64,000 nt of DNA from Niebla homalea (Eukaryota > Ascomycota > Lecanoromycetes > Lecanorales > Ramalinaceae). The notes under the pieces are model-generated. The model did no database searches. It saw nothing but the letters and a program-made list of their open reading frames with translations, and was not told where the DNA came from. The DNA lies in NCBI GenBank assembly GCA_019925105.1, contig JAHGAU010000019.1, forward strand, positions 744,001 through 808,000. Reading direction: 5' to 3'. Below, in pieces: positions 21,511 through 36,341 of the stretch (positions are counted from its first letter, which is position 1; every line of letters begins with the position of its first letter). The translations under genes and the position numbers were made by a program.

Positions 21511-24500
21511 CTTAAGGGTACTATAAGATAACGTCCGTAATAAAGTAATTAAAACAGTATTACCGATATTTAGATTTAAGGAAATAAAGGACGTTAACAT
21601 TATAACGATATAGGAATTATTATATAATTTATATATATATTTATTTTTAAACCTAGAGGAAAGGTTTTATTTAACCTTTAAAAAGAATAAAACAATTAAA
21701 ATATATTTCTTTATAAATAAACGGCTTAACGTAAATAATTAAGACGTTAATTATTATAGTAAAAACCTATATATACTCCGTAGTATAAAAAAGAAAAACT
21801 TAAAAAAAGACTTTAATATCTATAATATATATAATTTACCGCCGTTTAATAAGAAAAAGCCCTTTATAATACCGTTATTTAAAAATATTTTATTTATACC
21901 GGGTAAGAATATATTATTAAGGGACTTTAACTTATATTATTATATATAAAATAAGGAAAAACGTATAATAAATTATATTAAATCGGAGGACTTATTAATA
22001 ATTATTACGCGGATTAACCTTTTACTTTTAATATTATAAAAAACTATTATATAAAAAAATCGTAATTTAAAATAACGATTAATTTAACTTTTAATACGGA
22101 AAAAGTTATTAATATAAAAATAATATATAGGTTTTATAAAAATTTAAAATATAACTTAGATTATATATTAATATAAATAACCTTAAATTAAATTATTTAA
22201 TACGATTTTATTACCCTTAATAAGAAGAAGATAGAAAACAACCAGGGAACTCAAGGTATATATAAAAACGGAGGAAATAATAACCTGGTTTATAAACCTC
22301 TTATAGTTGAATAATAAAGAGAAAATCGACCTTTTTATAAAATAAGTAATAAATATATTAAATAAAATAATTAAAAAGATAATCCCGATAATAAAGCCTT
22401 CTTAAAAAGCTAAAACTTATTAAAATAAGGAATATACGATTATAATTATAAAGGTAAAAAAGTTATTTAAATAAGCTATTTGATATAAAAATAAAAAGAT
22501 ATTTATATAATTAAAAAAAGCTTAAAAGGTAAAAGAAAGAATTATTAAAAAGGTTAAATAAATATACTTTTAATTGATAATATATAGTTTAACCGTTTTA
22601 TCCCGTAAGGTTTAAAAGCTGGCGAAATATAATAAAAAATAAAATAGGAAATTAAAGCTTATTTTTAAATTCTTATTCCTTAAGAAATAAAACGGTATAA
22701 TAATTAATACCTTTAATAATAAGATTAAAGCCCTTAAAAAAGCATTTTTTTACTTTCATTAAAAGTTAATTTAAACAATATTAAAGGTATTATATATTCC
22801 GACCTTATATTAATAAATAAGGTAATAATATAAAATATAATAATTAAAACAATTAATAAATTAAAGAAGAATAAAACTTTAAGGCCGAATAAAATCCTTA
22901 ATAAATTCCTATTAATAATAATTTTACCGTTTAAGAATATCTTTACTTATTTATTTTAAGTATATTTCGATATTAATTATTACCCGTATAAGTTTAAGGA
23001 AATAAAAACGATTATCCTTAAGAAATTAATAAAACTGGATTTTTCCGAAATAAAGTTTTATAAACCAATTATATTCCTTTATATATTAAAAAAACCCTTA
23101 AAAACGATAATAATAAAAATCCTTAACGATTATATAAAAAGTTATACGTTTCTCCCCGATTAATAAATAAAAATTAAAAAAAATTAATTAACGGAAATAG
23201 CCTTTAAAAAATTAATCGATAACGTATATACGGTATAGGGCCACGGGAATAAGTACGTTATAAGTTTCCTTTCTTTCAATATTATAAGAACCTTTAATAA
23301 AATAAATTATTAAATTACTATATAACTTAAGGAAGAAAAAAATATTACCCTTCTTAATAAAGTAATAAAAAGCTTTTTGAGTAATTAAGTTATATTAATT
23401 AATTTAAAATAGAAAATAAACTTAATAAAGCCCGTTATAACCGGGATTTTTTAAAAATTACTTCTTTTTCCTATATTATTCTTATTCTTTAACGGTCTAT
23501 TAATCAAAGAATTAATTAAGTTAAAGTAAAAGGTTTAAGTTAAAAGCTTTATTAATAATATATATCTTTTAATTTATAATACCTTTATACGTATAAATTA
23601 TTTAAGATTAAAAAAGGCTTATAAAGTTTATTTTTAATAAGTAAGGACCTACGGAGTTTAATTTGCGTTATATAAGTATAAGTTTATTTATGTAATTAAG
23701 AGTTTAAAACTATAGGATATAATAATTATAATAAACTTAAATAAAGTTATAGTAAAACCGGATATTAATATTTAAATCCTTAACCTTTAAGTAAATAAAA
23801 AGCTTAATTAAAAAGATTATATAAAAAAGATTTAAAAGAAGATAACTTTATAAGAAAAAGGTTTTATTTACCTTATTATATTAATATAAAGAGTTATTCT
23901 ATCAAAGGCCGGGACCATTTATTAAGCAGTAATAAAATTAACTATAATATACGTTACGGTTATTTAATATATACTTAAGGGTACCCCGGGATATAGGAAA
24001 AAGCTTATTTAGATATTATAGAAAGTCCAGAACCGGTACTTAAAAGTAATTAATAACGTTTATAAAGCGATTTTTATCCCGGTATTAAAGTTTAAGGTTT
24101 TTATATTATTAATTAAAGTTTTATTTAACTAAATAATCGCTTAAATAAAACTTAAAAAATATATATACCCGGTTATAATAATAGGAAACGAAAGGATCTA
24201 TTAAAATTTTAAGAAGCTTTAAGTTAAAAGGGGTAAAATAAAAGTCTTTATCCCTTTTTTTATTGAAATAAAACGAGAATAAATTAAGAAGGAGGTTAAT
24301 TTTAATATTTCAAAAATTAGTTTAAACGTATATAGATTCTTATTAAGTTTAAAGGAAACCGAGGTTAAAAAAATTTAGAGAGTAAAAACTATAATAATCG
24401 CCGGGTAAATTACGGTAAAATAAACCGTTTATCAACGGAAATATAGGGATTTTACATTCTAAGGATATTAACACCCGGCTTTTAATAATAAAGTAGTTAT

Positions 24501-24545
24501 TAATAAGTACTTTTATTATTATAAGATTATAAAAAAAGGCGATAA
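21510..24545 (+). pseudogene. L3 ORF2 remnant, first part: endonuclease and reverse transcriptase
   Basis: The APE-type endonuclease motif is at about 21919-21930, reading R-D-F-N with N-L-Y-Y-Y-I after it, for an original G-D-F-N-L-H-H. The LINE RT motif K-P-N-K-I (A-P-G-x-D-G-I in the family) lies near 22880-22900. The catalytic box at 23548-23559 reads F-I-N-N instead of F-x-D-D. The coding region continues after GypC at 36609 to about 37230. Confidence 0.8.
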
Positions 24546-24807
24546 TGATAAGGGCCGTGCTTGGAATGAGATCACAAGGGTATGTATTGATCGAAAGAAT
24601 AACTATGAAGAGTAAAAGTATAAATGTTGACTAAAAAGGCCTTTTGTTAATATGCGCCAAGCCACCTTACCCCTTATGGCTAGTAACCGAGATAGACGAC
24701 CCGAGTGGCTGGCTTATATGTTGTTACCGTAATACTTATGGTCCGTCCACCAGGTATATTACCTATATATCACTTAATAGCCCTTATAAGCCAGCATACT
24801 TATAATA
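24546..24807 (-). repeat. 3' LTR of GypC (left end)
   Basis: The outer 190 bp keep CA and TG dinucleotides (GGAATGAGATCACAAGGG). The inner 60 bp are AT-converted and start TATTATAAG on the minus strand. Confidence 0.92.
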
Positions 24808-24829
24808 TTACCCCCCCCTTTCTTAAAAT
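24808..24829 (-). other. Polypurine tract of GypC
   Basis: On the minus strand AAGAAAGGGGGGGGTAA abuts the 3' LTR. This is the expected plus-strand primer site and confirms the minus orientation. Confidence 0.85.
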
Positions 24830-25039
24830 ATCGACTGCAATATATAAATATATAACGGTTATCGTAATAGCTGGAAGCATAAGTAATAAGGCGATATAGT
24901 TATAGGTAATAAAAGACGAAAGGTACGAGATTAAGGGAATTAAAAGGATTAACTTAATATCTGGGAAATAGTTAGGTTATATATTCTTTCTTTTAATAAT
25001 TTAATATCTAGGTTATCCTCGCCGCCGTAATTAATTATA

Positions 25040-28000
25040 AGGACCCGGCTTATATAGGTATTAACGGTGAAATTGGGTTATTACGTTAACCGTATACTTA
25101 AACTCGTTCTTATCGGTATTATATTATTTAAGATTTAAGTTATACCCGGCCTAATTAACTTTATATTATAAATGTCCGTTTAAGAATTAAGAATCCAAAA
25201 TATCGTTTACGGTCTATTCTTCTTAATCGTTAATAATAACTATATTTATTAAAACGAGTTTTTATTTAAGTATTAAGTCCTTTATTATTATCTTTAAAAG
25301 ACTGATATAAAAAACGTTCTTAATATAAAAACTCTTAAATAGTTTAAGTTTATATAAATATCTTTTTGTGCCTATAACCTCGTAAGGATTAATTATTTTA
25401 TAGTTTAATTTTTTATATAATTTACTAGTTTTAATATTTTTTATAAATAAATAGACTTAATTATCAATCTTATATATAACGCCTTTTTAATATCGGTTTA
25501 CTTATGTTATTATAGATATTTATATTGCTTTTAAATTATTCCTTCTATATTTAAGTACTTTCTATATATAGTTTATAACGTCCTTAATAATACGGCTTAT
25601 AAGTCGTTCTTTTATCGTAATGTAAACGGTGTTATCTGGGGTAAAGCTTATACGGGGGTAATAGCTATAATTAAAGAAGAAAGGTAATATTCCCGTAAAC
25701 GCTGATTCTTAATTATTTTTAATAAATTTAATTATATTAATATAGTTTAATTAATTATTTTATTGCTTATTATAGTATACTAAAAATTTAATCTTAATAT
25801 CCTAATTAACTTGTTTAGTTTATCCGTTTATTTTTCAGTAATAAGCGGTTAAATATATAACTTTAATATTTAGTTTTTTATAAAGAAATTTTTATAAAAT
25901 AAAGATAAATTAAGGTCCTCGGTTTAAAACGATTAAGGTAAAAAGATTACGATATCGGTATACCTTTTATAAGAAGACGTCTATAAGTGGTTTTACTAAT
26001 ATGCCTTCGTTTTTATCCGAAATTAATATATAAAGACCATACTTAAATAATTTATAGTAAAGCGTAAAAATAATATTGAATTCTTTGGATTTTAATAACC
26101 CGGTAATTAAGTTTATAAATAAATCCTTTTATCGTTAATCCGGTATTAATAATAAATAAAATAAGCTATTCTTCCTAACTTTTAAAGCTTTAATCCGGTA
26201 ATAAGTCCGATAATTACGGAAATATCTCTTAACCATAACTTAAAGTTAAGGAATTTAATAATAACGTTAAATAAGTTCTATAATTTATCAGATACTTAAG
26301 TAAACGGATAAAAATTATAAATAAATTTCTTTAAGAACTTCTATTATTATATCTATTAATATATAGATTTTCCTATAATAACGTAAAAACTTATCCTTAT
26401 TAATATATCCTTTAAAGTAATTATTATTAATTACTTTAATCCGGATTTTTATATACTTTTCATTATTAAAGTTAATTCGTTTAATCTTTATAAAGAGTTC
26501 TTCCTCCGGTTCTTTAACTTAAGGCTTTTTAAGGTTCTTAATCAATTTTAATTATATCCGTTTTAAAAGGAATATTATTTAATATATATATTTTTCGTAA
26601 TTATTATTAGGTAAAATAAATATTAAGTTTACTATTCTTGTTAAAGTATTAACCTTTTAATTTTTCTTTATCATAATATAAATAATCTTAAAGTTACAAT
26701 CGGTAAGAAAGTTTATTTATTAAACTTACCTTCTTATTAGCTTCTTTATTTTTATAAAGTACTTGAAGCTTTTATAATTTATAAAGATTTTAATAAGAAT
26801 ATCCGTACTTTTAAGGTTTACCTTTTAAATCTCGAGTCCGTTAATAATAATTAAAAGTTCTTTATTCTAGATCTTATAGTTATATTCTGCTAATATAAAA
26901 TTCTTACTATAAAAGGCAATAAGGTAAAGTATATTATTATTTTTATATTAAGAGAGTATTCCTATATTAACGTAATCTAACGAGTCCGTCTTAAGGATAG
27001 CCTTTTTTTTATAATTAAAGTATTATAATATAGGTATTAATATAGTTATTATTTTCAGGTTTTTAAAGGCTGCTTAATAAGCTTTATTTTATTTAAATTT
27101 AAAATCTTTTTAAATTAATTAATATAAAGGCTTTATAATACGTAAAAAATTCTTAATAAATTATTTATAAAATTTATAAAATTTAATAAAAAATTATACT
27201 TATTTTAATATTATAAATTAAGCTTACTTTTATACGACTTAAATTTTATATAAGTTTATCTTAATTCCTTTAATAAAGACGATTATATTAAGGAAAGTTA
27301 TCTTATATACGTAAAATTTATATTTATTAATATTTATAAATAACTTAACTTCTCGTAACTTTAATAATACTTTTTATATATACTTTTAATATTCTTTAAG
27401 AGAATTACTATAAATAAGAATATTATTTCTATATATTTAAGTAAATTTATTTAAGTACTTACAAAGGATATTATTAATATAATATTATTACGTTATAGGA
27501 TTATTTATTAAACTAAACAGTATTACCTTATATTTATATATACTTATATTAATAATAAACGTTATTAAAGTTTCATTATATGGTATTATACGTAATAAGT
27601 TAAAGACTATAATAATATTGATTTTAATTAAGTATTTATAACCCGTAATCCGTATAAAAGTTTTTTCTATTAAGGGTAACGGGTATTTATCCTTTTTTAT
27701 TAACGTATTAAGTCTTTTATAGTTTTTATAAAAGCGGAAGCCGTTATCCTTTTTAAGTATAAATAGAATAAATAAGGTAAAAAATACTTAACTTAAGACT
27801 ATATAGTTTTTCTTTAAATTCTTAGTAAAATATTCCTTATATACTTAAAGCTTAAGTAAAAATAATAAGTATACTTAACTCTTCAGTAAATCCTTAAGGT
27901 TATCGGTAAGTTTAATCTTATAGTCCGTATTACGGTAAGGTAATAATTACGTTATTTTTATACGATTAAAGATATTAAGGAAGTCGTAATATTCTTTAAG

Positions 28001-29249
28001 TAACTTACGTTTAATATTTTCAAGAGATTCTGTTTTAATTTTATTTAATTAAATATCTATATAAGTTTATTATCGATCTAAATTTTTAATTTAATTATTT
28101 AACTCCCTTATTAAAGTTAAAAACATAACATTCTTTTTATCCTTTATAAATAATTTAAATAAGGTAACGTTAATTTATAAAATATTAATAAAACCTTCGA
28201 TATTCTTAAATAATTATTATAATATAACTATCTTAAGTAATTTTTCCTTTTTCCGGTTAATTATTAAGGGGTCGGTTTAAGGTCTATAAGGGATCTACAT
28301 AGGGACTAATCTGATAAGCTTTAATAAGTTACCCCAAAATAGCTTCTTTTCTATGGGTTTATACGACTTTTCCGGAATAAATAATTAAGGAAGGGTAAGT
28401 ATAATAAGGGACTTAAGGAGATTTTTTTTTAAGATAAGGTATTCTTTTTTAACGTTAATCCAAAATCGCTATAAATAAAGTTTTTTAAGGATAATTTATT
28501 AGAATTTAGCTTAATAATAAATATAAAGGTATTAAACTAAATATCCGAACTTATTTTTATTATTAAGTAAATTATATATATAATAGTCCGGTTTATATTA
28601 TTATTAAAACTCTTTACCGTTTTCTTCTTTAATAAAAGTATTATATTAATTTTAAGAATTTTGTAAAAAGAATACGTAAATATAATATTAATAAAAGAGT
28701 AACCCGTAACTCCTATATCTATAAGGGCAGGGTAAGTTCGACTTTTTCTATTTATAATTAAGTTAATAATATTATAAAAGCCTTCTTAATAAAAGAATTA
28801 TTAATTAAGTTAATTAATATTAATATCTATAACTTCTTTTCCTTAATTGCGTTGGTAATAAAAGTAATTAATTTTTTAACTTAGTATCTATTTCTTAAAT
28901 CTTATTAACTTTTATTTTATCCTTATTTAAATAAGTTATTAAGTTATAATTAGGTTACTTATAATAATAATAAAATTTAAGATAACGTTTATTCTTAAGA
29001 CGTTTTATTTTATTATTATCCTTATTAAAAATACTAATTCTATATATAGTTCTCTTTTCCTTTGTAATTTTAATAATATTTCCCTATTCTTTAACCTTAT
29101 TTTATTAATAAATAACTATCTTCTTCTTCTTCTTAATATCCGTAATTTAATTATTATTTAATTATTAAAGTTAATTATATATAGTTTTTATTATTCTAGA
29201 ATAGTAAATTTAAGAGTTTATTCGGAGTATATTTTTAAGTCTCGGTATT
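25040..29249 (-). pseudogene. GypC gag end and pol remnant: CCHC, reverse transcriptase, integrase, chromodomain
   Basis: Read right to left. At about 28934-28975 a zinc knuckle reads Y-Y-Y-Y-K-x-P-N-Y-N-L-I-T-Y, which fits C-x2-C-x4-H-x4-C after reversal of RIP. At about 27630-27760 the RT reads KDNGFRFYKNY, then LNTLIKKDKYPLPLIE. The catalytic box at about 27422-27433 reads Y-R-N-N and is followed by ILIYSNSLKEY, for Y-x-D-D-I-L-I-Y-S. RNase H and integrase fill 27300-25250. The C-terminal chromodomain at about 25210-25040 reads DILDS, then YKVN and GY, and ends FHRxYLYKPGP, as in fungal chromoviruses. The original stops cannot be placed. Assignment is firm. Confidence 0.88.
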
Positions 29250-29499
29250 ATTTAATTATATTGATTGATTGATTGATTGATTGATTTATACTACGGATCT
29301 AGCTAAGTTAATTCCGGCGTTCCTTAATATACGGCCTTTTAATTTTACTGGTAACCGTAAAAACTTAATACTTATAATGTTAAGGTAAAGACCGGCGTTT
29401 ACCAGGCTTTTACCCTTTATCCCTTAAAATAAAGGATATTAACGGCCGTTTAAAGAATAGTAATTTATTTATATATTTTTTATATTTTAACTCCTTTAA

Positions 29500-32400
29500 G
29501 AAAATCCATAATATTATAATTATATTCTTATAAGGGCTGTTTTTAAGCTCGTTATTTTTCCGTTCCTTTATATATTTATATTATTTTAACTTTACGTAAT
29601 ATTTTTAAATATTTTTATTAATATTTACGCGTTTAATATATACCCCTTTTATATTATTATTACCGTTAATTCCTTTAAGGACTTTTAATAAGCGTTTACT
29701 ATTATATCCTTATAACTATAAAAGATACTTTCTGGTTTATATAATTAATATAACCGATTTCCGCTTTTCTTTTTCTTCCTTAACCGGTAATAAGCCTTTT
29801 CCGTAAAGTTTTTAATAATTTTATTTATTTTTATAATAAGGTTAAATTATAATAATAATCCGGTAAATATTATAAACTTAATAATTACCCGGATATTTTA
29901 TTTTATAAATAATATTTAACGGTAATTATAAATATTAATTTTTACGATAAATTTTAATTTAATTTCCATAAATAAAAAATAAGAAATAAAAATATATATA
30001 ACGTTTTACTTTCTTTATTTATATTTATATGCGGCGTTTATCCGACTTTTAATATATATAATAGATAAGAAATAAATTAAAATATTTTTATTTATCCGGA
30101 GTTAAATTATTAATACGTTATTATCCTTCTTTATAATATTATAATAACGGAAATACTTATTAATAATCTTTTTATTATTAAGAATTAAATAATAATAACC
30201 TTAAAATATAAAATCTTTATATTTCCGTTAATATTCAGTTTATTTTATCGTAACCTATAAAATAATTACTCTAACATTTATTCTTTAAATCTTTTTAATT
30301 TTAATTTCTTTTATGCTTAATAAGAACTTATATATGTTTAAATTAATTTCCGGGATATTAATAAAATTAAGTTTTTTCTTAATTTATTTTTACTTTATTT
30401 TAATAAAAAAAATAATAAATATCTTTAATTTACTCCCTTTAATTTAAAATTTATTAAGATTTTAACGGATCCGCTTATTTCTTTTTATTATAATTAAGTA
30501 TATATATTTCTTTAGTTTTATTTAAATAATTATTTAATTTAATAAGATTTTAATTAACGATATAAAGACCTTAAATTTTAATATTGGGATAAAAGTTACT
30601 TTATAAGTACCGTTAATTAGTCTTAAATACCAATTTTGGATTTTTATAATATTTAAATAAGCTTTTTCCTATATCCCGGAGTACCCTTAAGTATATATTA
30701 GATGGCTATAACGTATATTATAGTTAACTTTATTACGGCTTAATAAATAATCCGGGTTTTTTATAACGTAACTCTTTATATCGATATAATAAGGTAAATA
30801 AAGCCCCTTTCCTATAAAATTATCTTTTTTTGAATTTTTCTTATATAATCCTTTTAATTAAACTTTTTATTTACTTAAAAATTAAGGACTTTAATATTAA
30901 TATCTGGCTTTACCGTAATTTTATTTAAGTGTATTATAATTATTATATTATATAGTTTTAAGCTTTTAATTATATAAACGGGTTTATATTTATATAATAT
31001 AAATTAAACCCTATAAATTTTTATTTATTAAAAATAAACTTTATAAGTTTATTTTAATTTTAAATAATTTATATATATAGAGATATTATAAGTTAAAAAG
31101 TAAATATTATTAATAAAGTTTTTAACTTAAACCTTTTATTTTAATTTAATAAGCTTTTTAAATAATAAATTATTAAAAAATAAAAATAATATAAAAAAAA
31201 TAAATAATTCTTAAGGAATCTTTATTATAATAAGCTTTATTAAGCTTATTTTTTATTTTAAGTTAATTAATATAGTTTAATTATTTAAAAAACTTTTTAT
31301 TTATTTAATTAAGAAAAATAATATCCTTTTTTTCCTTAAGTTATATAATAATCTTTAATAGTTTATTTTATTAAAGGTATTTATAATATTAAAAGAAAGA
31401 AGACTTATAATATATTTCTTTTTATAATTTTATATTATATATATATTATTAATTAATTTTTTAAAAGCTATTTTTATTAACTAACTTCTTTTTACTTTTA
31501 TTTATTAATTAAAAAGAAATCCGTAGTTCTTTATATAGCTATTAAGGATTTTTATTATTATCGTTTTTAAGGCTTTCTTTAATATATAAAGGAATATAAT
31601 AAGTTTATAAAATTTTATTTTAAAGTAATCCGGCTTAATAAACTTCTTAAGGATAATTATCTTTATTTCCTTAAACTTATATAAATAATAATTAATATTA
31701 AAGTATATTTAAAAAAAATAAATAAAAACCCTTTTAAACGGTAATATTATTATTAATAAGAATCTATTAAGGATTTTATTCAATTTTAAAGCTTTATTTT
31801 TCTTTAATTTATTAATCGCTTTAATTATTATATTTTATATTATTACTTTATTTCTTAATACGGGAATAAGGTATATAATACCGTTAATATCGTTTAAATT
31901 AGCCTTTAACGGAAAGGGGGAAAATACTTTTTTAAGGGCCTTAATTTTACCGTTAAAGGTATTAATTAATATATTATTAAGCTTCTTAAAAGGCAGGAAT
32001 TTAAGGATAAACTTTAATTTCTTACTTTATTCCTTATTATATTTTACTAACTTTTAAATATTATAAAATAAAACCGTTAAATTATATATTATAAATTAAA
32101 AATATATTTATTTAATTTTCTTAATAATTTTCTTTTTTTCTTTTTAAATAGCCTTTAATTAATTAAATATTTTTTAATTTTTATACTTAAAAGTTTACTT
32201 TATTAATTTTTTCATTTTTACGGTTACGGTTATATATCCTTTATTTTAATAAATTTGAATTCTTTAAAAAAGTTTTATTATTAAGATTATCTTATCGATT
32301 ATTTTATTTAATATTTTTATTATTTATTTTATAAAAAGGTCGATCCGTTCTTTATTACTTAATTAAGGGAAGTCCGTAAATTATATTACCGTTTCCTCCG

Positions 32401-33190
32401 TTTTTATATAAACCTTTATTATTTTAACCGTTTTTTATACCTTTTTTACCGGTAATAATAAAGTTATATTAATGGTTTAATTTAAGGTTATTTATATCGG
32501 TATATAATCCGAGTTATATTTTAAGTCCTTTTATAATTTATATATTATAATTACGTCGGTAACCCCTTTTATATTCAAGGTTAAATTAATTATTATTTTA
32601 AATTTATAACTTTCTTATATAATAATTTTTTATAATATTAATAATAAAAAATTAACTTAAGTAATAACTATTAATAAATTATCCGATTTAACGTAATTTA
32701 TTATACGTTTTTCCTTATTTTATATATAATAGTATAGGTTAAAGTCTTTAAGTAATATATACTTATTTAAAAAAATTAAGACCTTTTTAAGTAACGGTAT
32801 TATAAACGGTTCCTTTTTATTAATTAACGGCGGGTTATATATATTATAAATATTAAAATTGTCCTTTAAGTCCTTTTTTTTTTATAATACGGAATATATA
32901 AAGGTTTTTATTATAATAAATAATATCTTAATTATTTACGTTAAGCCGTTTATTTATAAAGAAATATATTTTAATTATCTTATCCCCTTTAAAAATTAAA
33001 TAAAATCCCTTTTCCGGGATAATAAATGAATATATATATAAGTTATATAATAATTTTTATATTATTATAATATTAATGTTTTTAACTTTTTTAAATTTAA
33101 ATATTAATATTATTGCTTTAATTCTTTCGTTATAAATATTATATTATATTATTCTTAAAAGCGTTAATATATTATATATTGATTTTTATA
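29500..33190 (-). pseudogene. L7 ORF2 remnant: endonuclease and reverse transcriptase
   Basis: The endonuclease box at 32738-32749 reads K-D-F-N on the minus strand; the Asp is kept and the preceding Gly is lost. The RT catalytic box at 31106-31117 reads F-I-N-N, so both metal-binding Asp are changed. The distal part runs to the 3' UTR near 29500. Confidence 0.78.
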
Positions 33191-35064
33191 AAGGCTTTTT
33201 TATTTATACCCGTTTAAGTTACGGACTTTTTATTAAAGTTAAACGTTTTCTAACTTAATACCTTTTTAATTATTATTAAAGATATAAAACGGCTAACCTT
33301 TAAAGTCAGGATTATAAAGAGCTTTTTTTTTTACCTTATCCGTTACCGTTATTTACTTTTTATTATTTAATTAATTAAGCTTATATTTTAAGGTTAACTT
33401 TAATTAACCCGTTAAATTAATTCCGTATATATTATACCATTGGATTTTTATAGTTATCTGGGTTTTTTTACGTTTAATCTTTTTAGCTTTTATTATATAT
33501 TTAGAATCCTATATTAAGTATCTTTCCTTATTATATATAATATATTTAAATATATCCTTTATAAGCCCCTTAATTATTAACTCTATATACTTATAAGTAT
33601 TATAACCCTTAACGTAAATTATATATTTTATAATATTAAAGTATTTTATAATAATATATTTATAATTTTAATATTTAAAATATTAATAAATATTTACCGT
33701 TTTATTTTATAACCGAGTTATTTTAAATAATCCTTTTTTAATAATCCCTTTATTTAAGATATCGTTATATATCTTTATTAATATTACGTTTAATATAATA
33801 ATAAAATTTTTTTTTTTATATTTTTCAAGAAATTAAATCTTTTTATTACCGGAAAAAGTTTATATTTAACGATCTTAAACCTTAAGTAAAGAACCGTATT
33901 CTCTTTTTCTATATTCTTTAATATAGCCTTTTTTTCGGTTTTTATAAAATATATTTTATTTATTATAATAGTAAACGATTACCTTAAAATTTTAATTAAT
34001 TTATATTTTCCCTTATTAACTTAAGCCTTAAACCTTTTTTAGCTTTTTTTTATTTTTAGTAATATTATATTAAAGAAAATATTTTTATTTTATAGCTTAT
34101 ATACCGCGATAATTTTTTTTATTAATAATTCCGTTATTACCTTAAAAGCCTTTATTAATTATAATGGGTTTACTTTTATAATTACGTTTTTCTCCTTATT
34201 ATTAAATAAATAAACCGTTATTGTTTTCGTTTTCTTTAATATAGTTATTCTTTCCTTTATTATTCTTTTATTCTTTACCGCAAATACCCTTTTTATTACT
34301 TTTATCGCTTAATTCTCTCTTACTTAAAGGGTTACCGCCTTTATACCCTTACCTTATACCCTTAATTTTAAGCCGCCGTCTTTACCCTTTATTATTGTTT
34401 TTATTCCCGCCCTTTAAAAGCCCCGTAAACGCTCTATTTCCTTTAATTTTACTTTTATCTTTATATAAAAATTTTTTATGCTTTTTAATTTAGTCTATAA
34501 TATTAATTAAATCTTTAACGTAATATCCTTTTATTTTACCGTAAGGAGTCCTTTTAAGGCCTTTATGATTTCCTTTACTGTTTTTTTACCTTTATTTATT
34601 AAGCGATATATTGTTTCCGCCTTTTATTTTTAATCCCTTAAAATTTTATCCTCCTTATCAGTTTTATTTCCTTTTTATATACCCTTAATAATATTTTTAC
34701 CGCGGTTTTCCCGCCTTTTCCCCCCGTTTATACCCTTTATTATTAATACCGTACCGGCCTTCCTACCCTTTTATTTACCTATTATTTCCGTATTATTATT
34801 ATACGTTTTATACGTTTTAATACGCGTATTTTATTAACCTTAATTTCCTTATTTATTTTAAGCGTTATCCGGCTTATTATTATTATATTACCTATATACG
34901 TCGTCGTTATTTCTATTAATATAAGTTATTTACCCGTTTATTATTTTATTCTTAACTATTACGTTACTTCCACTTATCGCACTTAATATACTTCCCTCAC
35001 TATCACTAGAGCTATATATATACGCATCGTTTTGGACCTCTGGGGTCCCTTTATTCGTCGCCAT
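33190..35064 (-). pseudogene. L7 ORF1 remnant
   Basis: Starts at 35064 with M-A-T-N-K-G-T-P-E-V-Q-N-D-A. By alignment with L6 it ends near 33190 and holds two CCHC knuckles at about 33560-33720. Frame and end are approximate. Confidence 0.7.
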
Positions 35065-35090
35065 CCGTTTTTTTCTTCATTTAATTATAT

Positions 35091-36200
35091 AAATTATCGT
35101 ATACCTGGTTATTACGATATTTAAGGATATTAATTAAGCGGAATATATTGCTTTTATAGTTTTTAAATTTATTAATACTTCCTTAATAAAGCGTACGATA
35201 TTTACGGCGTATTTTATTTTATAGGTTTATTTCTCCGTAAATATTATTTAAATAATTAAAGACGTCCCTAAGCTAAAAATATAAGTTTTTAAATATCTTT
35301 TCTTAACGTAAATAAATATACCCTAATATTTCCTTTTCCGTACTATTATATATAAATATTATTTTTATAATATCCGTCATATAATAATTATAATTAACTT
35401 TAAAACGATCTTAAATAATAATTTCTTAATTTTTATATAAAATATTATTACCGGTTTCGTTAATAAAAATAAGTAAATTTCTTATTTTGAAAGAAAGCTT
35501 CTTATATCCGTCTTTTTACTTTAATATACCGTTTTATATATTTTCTCGTAAACGTATATTATCCATACGTATTAATTTAATTATTTTAACGGTATTCTTA
35601 AGTTAATTATTAATATTAATAGTTAAAGTATTAAAGTTTATATTATTAATATAAAGTCATTGAATTTCAGTTTAAGTTATACCTTTAAAGTTATTAATAG
35701 AAATAACTTTTTTAATAAGACCGATACTTTTATTACGTTTAACTTAAAGTTAATTAAGTATTTTTGAGACTTTCTTAAGGTCTTTTTACGTTTATTAAAG
35801 GAGGTAATACTTATTTATAATATCTTAAACGGTAATCGTATTCTTTTTATATATACAGTTATTAAGTAATATAGTTATAGGGCGTAAATTAATTTATATA
35901 AGGAAGAATTCTTTACGGGTAAAGTCCGTTATACTTATATTATTATTTAAAATTCTGGGTTTTAAAGCTTTAAATAGTTTACGTAATAAGTCCTTATTAA
36001 AGTTAAAGTATAACGGGAGAAGGAACTATTTTATATAAGATAATAAAAATAATAGTTCTGGGAGTTATCTTGGTGTTCGAAACGGTGGGGATTCAGGTTT
36101 AGGTTCCGGTTCCGGTTCTGGTTTCTTCGATTTCTTTAAAGGGGATTTAGGTGGTCGCCTTTATATAACGTATCGTATACGATTTACTATTATTAAATAA
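35091..36200 (-). pseudogene. GypC gag remnant, N-terminal part
   Basis: Lies between the 5' LTR and the L7 insertion. At about 36063-36155 the sequence is not RIP-mutated and reads on the minus strand R-P-P-K-S-P-L-K-K-S-K-K-P-E-P-E-P-E-P-K-P with a few more prolines. It is a basic, proline-rich segment with a (Pro-Glu)n run, as in disordered gag N-termini. The rest, 35091-36050, is degenerate and continues left of L7 at 29249. The start codon is not certain. Confidence 0.65.
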
Positions 36201-36341
36201 AGTAACGCGTTATTTTCTAATTCTTATTTTAGTATATATTATAGGACTCGTTAATTTCAGTGGAAGTTAAGGCCCCCGGGGTTTATTCAAAGAATAACTA
36301 CGTTTATATATAGCTACAGAAAGGGTTAATAGTTATTTTTA

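Larger units (their letters stand above)
29262..35078 (-). mobile_element. LINE L7: full-length Tad-like element, minus strand, inserted in GypC
   Basis: 5817 bp between two copies of the 12-bp duplication ATTTAATTATAT (29250-29261 and 35079-35090). The left end has about six reversed ATCA units and then CTAGCTAAGTTAATTCCGGCG. The right end is the ORF1 start codon (CAT at 35062-35064) with only 14 more bases (GAAGAAAAAAAACGG on the minus strand). Its N-terminus and the following SSSDSEGSILSAISGS-type stretch resemble L4b, so these two form one subfamily. Confidence 0.94.

Noticed and set aside
24705..24899. 64-codon plus-strand open frame
   Set aside because: It runs through the GypC 3' LTR and polypurine tract; coding in GypC is on the other strand.
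29262..29285. CRISPR or functional microsatellite array in the TTGA repeats
   Set aside because: The repeat is the reversed ATCA tail of a LINE and recurs at the ends of other copies.
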